From Acidobacteriota bacterium (GTDB lineage: Bacteria; Acidobacteriota; Terriglobia; Acidiferrales; UBA7541), in assembly GCA_023481105.1 (NCBI GenBank), contig JAMCWK010000056.1:1-54783 (forward strand): 54,783 bases of DNA, written 5' to 3'. Every line of letters begins with the position of its first letter. Position 1 is the first letter of the stretch. The translations under genes were made by a program, and so were the position numbers. The notes under the pieces were generated by a model. It made no database searches and was not told the DNA's origin. It saw nothing but the letters and a program-made list of their open reading frames with translations. Of this stretch, positions 32,215 through 37,989 are shown piece after piece.

Positions 32215-33218
32215 CCATGCCCGCGTTTCGCCTCGAGCGTCCGCGCAGCCTCGCCGACGCCGTCAGCATCCTCGCTACGCATGGCCCGGACGCAATGATC
32301 CTCGCCGGTGGCACCGACGTGGTGCCCAATCTCCAGATGAAGCTTTTCTCGCCGCGCGTTCTGGTGGACATCAAGCCGCTCGCGAAAAATGCGCAGCTCG
32401 CCTCCATCGACTGGTCGCCCGCCAACGGCCTGCGCATCGGCGCGCTCGCGACTCTCACGTCCATCTGCGAATCGCCGCTCATCCGCGAAAAATTTCCCGT
32501 GCTCGCCGCCGCCGTCGCCACCATTGCCGGGCCGCTCCAGCGCAACATGGGCACCGTTGGTGGCAACCTCTGCCTCGAGACCCGCTGTCAGTGGTACAAC
32601 CAGTCCGATTTCTGGCGCAAATCTCTCGGCGGTTGCCTCAAGAAGGATGGCCCTATTTGCCACGTCGCCCCCGGCGGAAAATTCTGCTGGGCCGCCTGGT
32701 CCGGCGATTCCGCGCCCGCGCTTCTCACCCTTGATGCCGAAATCGAAATCACCGGCCCCCAGGGTGCTCGGCGTTTGCCGCTCGCGCAGTTTTACAAAAA
32801 CGATGGCATGGACCGCATTGCGCTCGGCCGCGATGAATTGCTGACCGCCGTGCACGTTCCTGCGCGCATGGCTGGACGCCGCGGCAATTATCACAAGCTG
32901 CGCGTGCGCAACTCGATTGACTACCCTCTCGCCGGCGTTGCCGTTTCGATGCACGTGGATTCCCGCGGCATCTGCCGCGACGCGCGTCTCGCGCTCACCG
33001 CCGTCAATCCCGCGCCGCTATTGGTGAAAGAAGCGTGTGAATGGCTCGCCGGTCAGCCAGCCTCGCCGGAGCTGATCGACCGCGTCGCACAGCAAGCGAT
33101 TCGCACCGCCAAGCCGCTCACCACCTCCGGCTCTACGCCCGTGTATCGCCGCGACATGGTTCGTGTCTTCACCCGCCGCGCTCTCGAAGAGTCTTGGCGA
33201 AGTGCAGATGGAAAGTAG
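32211..33218 (+). CDS. hcrB: 4-hydroxybenzoyl-CoA reductase, FAD and [4Fe-4S] subunit
   Basis: 335 residues from ATG 32211, overlapping the hcrA stop. FAD-binding segments are LAGGTDVVPNLQMKL and GTVGGNLCLETRC. Between them and WSGDSAPALL lies the insertion unique to this enzyme type: Cys126, Cys142, Cys150 and Cys159, with gaps 16, 8 and 9, identical to the Cys122/138/146/155 set that I recall from the Thauera aromatica HcrB structure. These ligate a [4Fe-4S] cluster that lets the enzyme run as a reductase from low-potential donors. This is the strongest evidence that the three-gene set is a 4-hydroxybenzoyl-CoA reductase and not a xanthine or CO dehydrogenase. Confidence 0.9.
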   Translation: MTMPAFRLERPRSLADAVSILATHGPDAMILAGGTDVVPNLQMKLFSPRVLVDIKPLAKNAQLASIDWSPANGLRIGALATLTSICESPLIREKFPVLAAAVATIAGPLQRNMGTVGGNLCLETRCQWYNQSDFWRKSLGGCLKKDGPICHVAPGGKFCWAAWSGDSAPALLTLDAEIEITGPQGARRLPLAQFYKNDGMDRIALGRDELLTAVHVPARMAGRRGNYHKLRVRNSIDYPLAGVAVSMHVDSRGICRDARLALTAVNPAPLLVKEACEWLAGQPASPELIDRVAQQAIRTAKPLTTSGSTPVYRRDMVRVFTRRALEESWRSADGK

Positions 33219-33260
33219 GATGTATTCGTTCGGCGATATTGGTTCTATCGGGGGGTTTTG

Positions 33261-33293
33261 AACCTATCACCTACCACCTGCCACCTACAACCT
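33261..33293 (+). repeat. Degenerate CACCTAC-type tandem repeat
   Basis: Units of seven to eight bases (CACCTAC, CACCTGC, CACCTAC, AACCTA) lie directly before the ATG of the amidohydrolase gene at 33294. Confidence 0.5.
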
Positions 33294-34139
33294 ATGCCGA
33301 TCATCGACATTCACATCCACATCCAGCCGCTGCACATGTTCAAGCCGCACGCGCTCGAGCTCATCAAGCGCGGCCGCAAAAATTTCGACTTTATTGAAAA
33401 GGTGTCTTCAGACCCCGCTGCCTTTTTGAAATTTCTCGACGACTGCGGCATCGAGCGCGCTGGCCTGATCAACTACGTCAGCCCCGAAGTCATCGGCTTT
33501 CCGCCCGAAGTGAATGATTGGATCGCCAACTATTGCAAAGCGGATCCCAAGCGCCTGCTCGCCTTCGGCTCCGTCCATCCGAAATACGTCGCCGACGCCG
33601 GAGCCGAAGTGGATCGCCTGAAGAAAATCGGCATCCGCGGCCTGAAGATTCACCCCTCGCACCAGGTTTTTTCGCCGAATGCCTATCGTGACGGCTGGGG
33701 CCCGCTCGCCGCCATTTACGATCGCGCCGCTGCAAACTCTATGCCTGTCATGATTCACACCGGCACTTCGATTTTTCCCGGCGCGCGCAACCTCCATGCG
33801 CAGCCCATGCTCGCCGACGACGTGTGCATTGACTATCCGAATCTCGTGGTCATCCTCGCGCACGGTGGCCGCCCGCTGTGGATGAACGAAGCCTTTTTCC
33901 TCGTCCGCCGCCACAAAAACATGTACATGGATATTTCCGGCATCCCGCCGCAAAAATTGTTGGAATATTTTCCGCGCCTCGAAGAAATCGCCGACAAGGT
34001 TCTCTTTGGCACCGACTGGCCCGGCCCGGGCGTGCCCGACGTGCGTGGCAACATCGATAAATTCATGGCCGTGCCGCTCTCCGACGCGGCCCGCCAAAAG
34101 ATATTGTACGACAACGCCGCAAAGTTGTTTCCTGTGTGA
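33294..34139 (+). CDS. Amidohydrolase-2 family metal-dependent hydrolase/decarboxylase
   Basis: 281 residues from ATG 33294; the longer frame would begin in a minisatellite. It starts with the metal-binding DIHIHI (HxH), followed by KIHPSHQ, VMIHTGT, ILAHGGRPLW and FGTDWPGPG, the standard TIM-barrel ligands. The family includes ACMSD-type decarboxylases and 4-oxalomesaconate hydratase, which act on ring-fission products, and lactone hydrolases. The role in this block is likely on a ring-opened or decarboxylated intermediate, but cannot be fixed from sequence. It follows hcrB by about 75 bp. Confidence 0.78.
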   Translation: MPIIDIHIHIQPLHMFKPHALELIKRGRKNFDFIEKVSSDPAAFLKFLDDCGIERAGLINYVSPEVIGFPPEVNDWIANYCKADPKRLLAFGSVHPKYVADAGAEVDRLKKIGIRGLKIHPSHQVFSPNAYRDGWGPLAAIYDRAAANSMPVMIHTGTSIFPGARNLHAQPMLADDVCIDYPNLVVILAHGGRPLWMNEAFFLVRRHKNMYMDISGIPPQKLLEYFPRLEEIADKVLFGTDWPGPGVPDVRGNIDKFMAVPLSDAARQKILYDNAAKLFPV

Positions 34140-34152
34140 TGCGCCTCTGTGG

Positions 34153-34171
34153 GACAGGCTATCAGCCTGTC
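34153..34171 (+). repeat. ACAGGCT palindrome
   Basis: GACAGGCTATCAGCCTGTC: eight-base stem GACAGGCT/AGCCTGTC with a short ATC loop. Third copy of this family. Confidence 0.6.
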
Positions 34172-34201
34172 AGGCACCATTGAAATTGTTTACGGCTTTG
34201 T

Positions 34202-34242
34202 TTTCTCTGCGATTCTCTGTGTTCTCTGTGCCTCTGTGTTAA
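34202..34242 (+). repeat. Degenerate TTCTCTGTG-type tandem repeat
   Basis: About nine-base units (CTCTGCGAT, TCTCTGTGT, TCTCTGTGC, CTCTGTGTTAAG) between the amidohydrolase gene and the 3-hydroxyacyl-CoA dehydrogenase gene. Confidence 0.5.
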
Positions 34243-34271
34243 GTCTTTTGATTTTTTGATTTGGAGAGACG

Positions 34272-35126
34272 ATGGAAATCACGACGATTGCAGTATCGGG
34301 AGCCGGCACCATGGGCCGCGGCATCGCTTACGCTGCCGCGCTCGGCGGCTATCGCACCATTCTTCAGGATGTCGCCCCAAAAGCCCTCGACGCGGGCCTT
34401 GCATGGATCCACCAGTCGCTGGTTGAGGGCGTGTCGCGCAGCAAAGTCACGCCACAACAGAAAGACGCCGCCCTCGTAAATCTCACCTCCGCGAATTCTG
34501 TCGAAACCGCTTGTGCTTCCGCTGACCTCATCATCGAAGCCGTGCCCGAGGACATGCAGCTGAAAATCGAAATTTTCTCCACGCTCGACCGCTATGCCCC
34601 GCCCGCCGCAATTCTCGCCAGCAATACGTCTTCTCTTTCCATCACCGAAATTGCCGCCGTCACTTCGCGCCCAGGGAAGTGCATCGGCCTGCACTTTTTC
34701 AATCCCGTGCCGAAGATGAAGCTGCTGGAAATCATTCGCGCGCCAGAAACCTCTGACGATACTCTCCAAACGTGCCGCGAAGTCGGCCGCCGCATGGGCA
34801 AGGAAGCGGTGGTCGTCCGCGACTCGCCCGGCTTCATCACTTCGCGCATCAACGCCATGATCGGCAACGAGGCCTTCTACATGCTCGAAGCCGGCGTCGC
34901 TTCCGCCGCGGACATCGACAAAGCCGTCAAGCTTGGCCTCAACCATCCGATGGGCCCGTTCGAAATGGTGGACCTCGTCGGCCTCGACGTTCGACTCAGC
35001 ATTCTCGAGTATCTCCATCGCACGCTCGGCGAAAAATTCCGTCCCTGCCCGCTGCTCGCGCAGTACGTTCGCGACGGTCGCCTGGGCCGCAAATCCGGCC
35101 GCGGCGTGCACGACTACAACTTGTAG
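34272..35126 (+). CDS. 3-hydroxyacyl-CoA dehydrogenase (3-hydroxybutyryl-CoA dehydrogenase type)
   Basis: 284 residues, ATG 34272 after GGAGAGACG. NAD-binding GAGTMGRGIA (10-19), LIIEAVPED, SNTSSLSI with the active-site Ser, catalytic His in HFFNPVPKMKLLEI, and the C-terminal DSPGFITSRI and NHPMGPFEMVDLVGLD are all typical of the soluble single-domain enzyme. It oxidises a 3-hydroxyacyl-CoA to the 3-ketoacyl-CoA, as PaaH or BoxD-downstream enzymes do. It closes the co-directional block; no thiolase follows, so the last step must use an enzyme encoded elsewhere. Confidence 0.92.
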   Translation: MEITTIAVSGAGTMGRGIAYAAALGGYRTILQDVAPKALDAGLAWIHQSLVEGVSRSKVTPQQKDAALVNLTSANSVETACASADLIIEAVPEDMQLKIEIFSTLDRYAPPAAILASNTSSLSITEIAAVTSRPGKCIGLHFFNPVPKMKLLEIIRAPETSDDTLQTCREVGRRMGKEAVVVRDSPGFITSRINAMIGNEAFYMLEAGVASAADIDKAVKLGLNHPMGPFEMVDLVGLDVRLSILEYLHRTLGEKFRPCPLLAQYVRDGRLGRKSGRGVHDYNL

Positions 35127-35157
35127 CTATTAGTGAATTGCTCATAAGAAATAGTGC

Positions 35158-35186
35158 TTGACAACACTCTAACGTTAAGCTAATAT
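35158..35186 (+). promoter_or_regulatory. Strong promoter with palindromic spacer, no gene directly downstream (TTGACA-N17-TAATAT)
   Basis: TTGACA (35158-35163) and TAATAT (35181-35186) are 17 bp apart; TAACGTTA (35170-35177) in the spacer is a perfect palindrome and a candidate operator. Transcription would start near 35193, about 315 bases before the macro-domain gene. Confidence 0.55.
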
Positions 35187-35298
35187 TCCTTGGTTCCTGT
35201 TCGCCGGCTTGGTATACGGTTTTGGCCCATGAATCCACTATCTCGTACGCACTTCGCTGCCTTCTTCCCGCCCTCGATGGCTGGCTATGCACTGTATT

Positions 35299-35383
35299 TT
35301 CAATGCGTTGCGCACTCTTTGCCATTTCTGTCGAGACAGAAATGTAACCATCTCCTGTCCCTTCAATGCGTTACGCACTCTTT
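35299..35383 (+). repeat. Pair of 22-bp direct repeats flanking a palindrome
   Basis: CAATGCGTTRCGCACTCTTT core at 35299-35320 and 35362-35383; between them ATTTCTGTC/GACAGAAAT (35324-35343) with a GA centre. Confidence 0.7.
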
Positions 35384-35495
35384 CGCAAAAACAGGGGGGG
35401 AGGGGGGTACGCAGCCGGTACAGACCGGGCGCATCCCTGACAGAATAGACCGGCGGGATTCCTGACCCTGCCGACCGGCTGCTGCAACCTTGGGC

Positions 35496-35501
35496 TACAA
35501 T
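35496..35501 (+). promoter_or_regulatory. -10 box (TACAAT) for a leaderless macro-domain transcript
   Basis: TACAAT ends seven bases before ATG 35509. The more upstream in-frame ATG (35500) overlaps the box itself and cannot be used from this promoter. The -35 region is weak. Confidence 0.4.
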
Positions 35502-35508
35502 GTCGCGA

Positions 35509-36054
35509 ATGAATATCTCGAGTAAGATTGGCTTTTCCTGCGGCGATCTCGCCGATTCGGACGCCGACGCCATCGTCAACGCCGCCAACAATGATCTCCT
35601 TCTGGGCGGTGGCGTGGCAGGCGCCATCCGCATCAAAGGCGGTCCGGTGATTCAAAAGGAATGCGACGCCATCGGCTCCATTCCTGTCGGCTTTGCGGCC
35701 ATCACTTCCGGCGGCAATCTGAAAGCGCGCTACGTCATCCACGCCGCCAGCATGCAGCTTGGAGGACATACCACCGCTGCCGCGTTGCGCAGCTCGACCG
35801 CGCATTGCCTGCGCATCGCCGCAGAGAAGAAGCTGAAGTCCATCGCCTTTCCCGCCGTCGGCGCCGGCATCGCCGGATTTCCGCTGCTCGAGTGCGCGAA
35901 GATTATGCTCGGCGAATGCGTGAAGCACCTGAAGGGAACGACCTCGCTCGAGCAAATTCATTTTGTGCTTTTCGATCAGGCCGCTCTCGACGCATTCAAA
36001 ATCGTTTGGAAAGACATGCACGAAGACGGCACCCTCGAGGAAGGTGACTGCTGA
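35509..36054 (+). CDS. Macro-domain protein (ADP-ribose binding or deacylating)
   Basis: 181 residues from ATG 35509. The macro-domain signature is complete: ADAIVNAANNDLLLGGGVAG (ADP-ribose pocket, catalytic-type Asn), VIHAAS, and FPAVGAGIAGFPLLECAKIM. Such proteins bind ADP-ribose or hydrolyse O-acetyl-ADP-ribose and ADP-ribosyl esters. No ADP-ribosyltransferase is nearby. Its stop overlaps the ATG of the arsenate-reductase-like gene (TGATG), so the two are probably translated together. Leaderless expression from the TACAAT box is likely. Confidence 0.88.
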   Translation: MNISSKIGFSCGDLADSDADAIVNAANNDLLLGGGVAGAIRIKGGPVIQKECDAIGSIPVGFAAITSGGNLKARYVIHAASMQLGGHTTAAALRSSTAHCLRIAAEKKLKSIAFPAVGAGIAGFPLLECAKIMLGECVKHLKGTTSLEQIHFVLFDQAALDAFKIVWKDMHEDGTLEEGDC

Positions 36055-36488
36055 TGACCACACGCATTCTTTTCCTCTGCACAGGCAACAGGGCGCGCAG
36101 CCAGATGGCTGAAGGGTTGGCGCGCTCGCTCGCCGCGCCGGGCGTCGAAGTCGCCAGCGCCGGCACGCACCCGGATGTTCGAGGCATTCATTCCCTGGCC
36201 ATCGAAATGCTCCGTGAGAAGGGCATCGACGCATCCGCGCATCGCAGCAAGCACGTGGACGAACTCAAGGGCGAATTCGATTTCGTCATTACCCTCTGCG
36301 ACTCCGCCGCGCAGGAATGTCCCATGTATCCTGCGCGCCGCGCCCGCCTGCATTGGGGACTCACGGACCCGGCGGTTGCAGGCGGCGATCCCGCGCAACA
36401 GCGCGCGATCTTCCGCGAAGTCTGCAATGAAATCGAGCGCCGCCTGCGCGCGTGGATGGCGGCGGAAGGACTAATGAAGCAAATGTAG
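36054..36488 (+). CDS. arsC: Arsenate reductase, thioredoxin-coupled (low-molecular-weight phosphatase fold)
   Basis: 144 residues. The phosphatase loop is CTGNRAR (Cys9 to Arg15), and Cys82 and Cys89 stand in LCDSAAQECP. This matches the three redox cysteines (10, 82, 89) of the Staphylococcus aureus thioredoxin-dependent ArsC, followed by HWGLTDPA. It reduces arsenate to arsenite for export. No arsenite pump or ArsR is in the window, so a phosphatase role is an outside possibility. It is unrelated in fold to the ArsC/Spx-type selenoprotein at 29001. Its TAG stop lies in a GTAGGGGCG palindrome. Confidence 0.85.
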   Translation: MTTRILFLCTGNRARSQMAEGLARSLAAPGVEVASAGTHPDVRGIHSLAIEMLREKGIDASAHRSKHVDELKGEFDFVITLCDSAAQECPMYPARRARLHWGLTDPAVAGGDPAQQRAIFREVCNEIERRLRAWMAAEGLMKQM

Positions 36489-36509
36489 GGGCGGTCTCTA
36501 GGCCGCCCT
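36485..36509 (+). repeat. GTAGGGGCG palindrome containing the stop codon of arsC
   Basis: GTAGGGGCGGTCTCTAGGCC followed by GCCCT. TAG 36486-36488 is the stop. Confidence 0.6.
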
Positions 36510-36523
36510 CGCGGTTCCATCAC

Positions 36524-36796
36524 ATGGCTGAATTACTTGACACTGTCCGCGCGGAGCTTTCCCGCTACGAGCATCCGCTCTTTGCGTTCGACGCGCGCCC
36601 TGCGCCCGGCGGCGTGGAAGTCCTGATCAGCTTCAAGCCCTCGGAGTCGCAAGTGCATGTGTACAGCTACGTGATGCTCGCCCGCGAAATTGAAAACCGT
36701 CAGTTCCCGTGGACGTTTCAGAAGCAGCTCTACGATTGCCTGCACGACTTCGTCATCGAGATGTTCACCAACAATCCGCAGCGCCAGGACGGATGA
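36524..36796 (+). CDS. Small hypothetical protein, 90 residues
   Basis: From ATG 36524 (MAELLDTVRAELSRYEHPLF); the longer frame would start inside arsC and cross a palindrome. The protein is soluble, mixed alpha/beta in appearance (VEVLISFKPSESQVHVYSYV, then FQKQLYDCLHDFVIEMF), without cysteine motifs or a signal peptide. I do not recognise its family. Its TGA overlaps the ATG of the methyltransferase gene (ATGA), so translation is coupled and the pair may work together. Confidence 0.65.
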   Translation: MAELLDTVRAELSRYEHPLFAFDARPAPGGVEVLISFKPSESQVHVYSYVMLAREIENRQFPWTFQKQLYDCLHDFVIEMFTNNPQRQDG

Positions 36797-37923
36797 CCGC
36801 CGCCACGCAAACTCCGCTCGCAAAAATTCTCGCCGCGCGCATTCGCGAGCGCGGCCCCATCACTTTTGCCGACTACATGGCCGAATGCCTCTATCATCCC
36901 GAGCACGGTTACTACTCTCGCGCCGAGTCCCAGCGTTTCGCCGACTACTACACCAGCGTGGACGTGCATCCGATTTTTGGCCGCCTTCTCGCCCGCCAGC
37001 TCGCGGAAATGTGGGAACGCTGCGGGCGCCCCGCGGAATTCACGATCGTCGAAGCCGGCGCGGGCGTGGGACGTCTCGCCGCGCACGTGCTCGATTTTGC
37101 TGCGCGCGCCCTGCCAGGCTTTTATTCCGCGCTGCGTTACGTCGCTGTCGAGCAGTCCGCCGCACGACGCGCCACTCACGCTCTGGGGCTTGTCACTCAC
37201 ATCGCTGCTGGGCGCGCCTCCTCCGCAGCCGAATTGCCGGCAAACATTCCGGTCGGATGCATTCTCTCCAACGAATTGCTGGACGCGCTCCCAGTGCATC
37301 GCATTCTCCGCGAGCACGGCGAATTGCGCGAAATTTACGTTGGCTTGGACGGTGATCGCTTTTGCGATCAGGTGGGCCCACTTTCGTCGCCTGCGCTCGA
37401 AGAATATTTTTCAGGGCAGGGAATTGTGCTCTTGGACGGACAGCAAGCCGAAGCCGGCCTTGCTGCGGCTGCTTGGATGGAGGATGCTGCGCGCCGCCTC
37501 AGCTGCGGCTATTTGCTTACGATTGATTACGGCCGTGAGGCGCGCGAGCTGTGCGACGCGCGCCACCTCCGCGGCACATTGCTTGCCTACACGCGTCACC
37601 GTGCCGGAGAAGATTTCTACGCCGCGCCCGGCGAGCAGGACCTCACCGCGCACGTCAATTTTACTGCGCTTGATCTCGCGGGCAGAGCCTCCGGTCTCGC
37701 GCGACTTGGCCTCGTTTCGCAATCCCACTTCCTCCTGGCTCTTGGCCGCGCCAATGAATTCGCGGACCTTTACGACGAAGGTCAGTCTGAAGCGGAGCGT
37801 GTTCGCGCCCGCCTGTTGCTGAAGACGCTCATTTTTCCCGAGGGCATGGGAGAAACGTTTTCCGTGCTGATTCATTCCAAAGGTGTCGCTGATGTTTCGC
37901 TTACGGGTCTCGCCCCGCTCTAA
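36793..37923 (+). CDS. SAM-dependent methyltransferase, MidA/NDUFAF7 (DUF185) family
   Basis: 376 residues from ATG 36793. Family landmarks: ITFADYMAECLYHPEHGYY near the N-terminus, YTSVDVHPIFGRLLARQL, the SAM-binding VEAGAGVGRLAAHVL, LSNELLDALPVHRI and LLTIDYGREARELC. In mitochondria NDUFAF7 methylates an arginine of a complex I subunit; bacterial substrates are not settled. It is translationally coupled to the small protein before it and ends the plus-strand half of the window, converging on the second M1-like gene. Confidence 0.85.
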   Translation: MTAATQTPLAKILAARIRERGPITFADYMAECLYHPEHGYYSRAESQRFADYYTSVDVHPIFGRLLARQLAEMWERCGRPAEFTIVEAGAGVGRLAAHVLDFAARALPGFYSALRYVAVEQSAARRATHALGLVTHIAAGRASSAAELPANIPVGCILSNELLDALPVHRILREHGELREIYVGLDGDRFCDQVGPLSSPALEEYFSGQGIVLLDGQQAEAGLAAAAWMEDAARRLSCGYLLTIDYGREARELCDARHLRGTLLAYTRHRAGEDFYAAPGEQDLTAHVNFTALDLAGRASGLARLGLVSQSHFLLALGRANEFADLYDEGQSEAERVRARLLLKTLIFPEGMGETFSVLIHSKGVADVSLTGLAPL

Positions 37924-37951
37924 AGAAATGCACACGTTGAGTTGTGCGCAT

Positions 37952-37989
37952 TTACGAATTTCGATTTCGAATTTCGAGTTTCGGAATTT
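37952..37989 (+). repeat. Degenerate ATTTCGA-type tandem repeat between convergent genes
   Basis: Seven- to eight-base units (CGAATTT, CGATTT, CGAATTT, CGAGTTT, CGGAATTT) fill the short space between the methyltransferase stop and the M1-like stop codon, which it touches. Confidence 0.55.

Larger units (their letters stand above)
35127..35508. other. 382-bp gene-free region with strong promoter, direct repeats and inverted repeats
   Basis: In order: a consensus-like promoter (35158-35186); two near-identical 22-bp direct repeats (35299-35320 and 35362-35383); between them a perfect palindrome (35324-35343); a G7AG6 tract (35394-35407); and an inverted repeat GCAGCCGGT (35411-35419)/ACCGGCTGC (35474-35482). 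A short open frame crosses the repeats but codes for the repeat itself and is not believed. Confidence 0.6.

Noticed and set aside
29379..33218. Xanthine dehydrogenase or carbon monoxide dehydrogenase annotation for the three-subunit molybdenum enzyme
   Set aside because: The FAD subunit has the four-Cys insertion with spacing specific to 4-hydroxybenzoyl-CoA reductase.
35299..35383. Two 22-bp direct repeats with a 41-bp spacer, resembling a minimal CRISPR array
   Set aside because: Only two repeats, a spacer containing a perfect palindrome, and no cas genes nearby; a repeat element is more likely.
35190..35465. Open frame of 91 codons in the repeat region before the macro-domain gene
   Set aside because: It translates the two direct repeats into two copies of a QCVxHS motif and has no ribosome-binding site; it is not a convincing gene.
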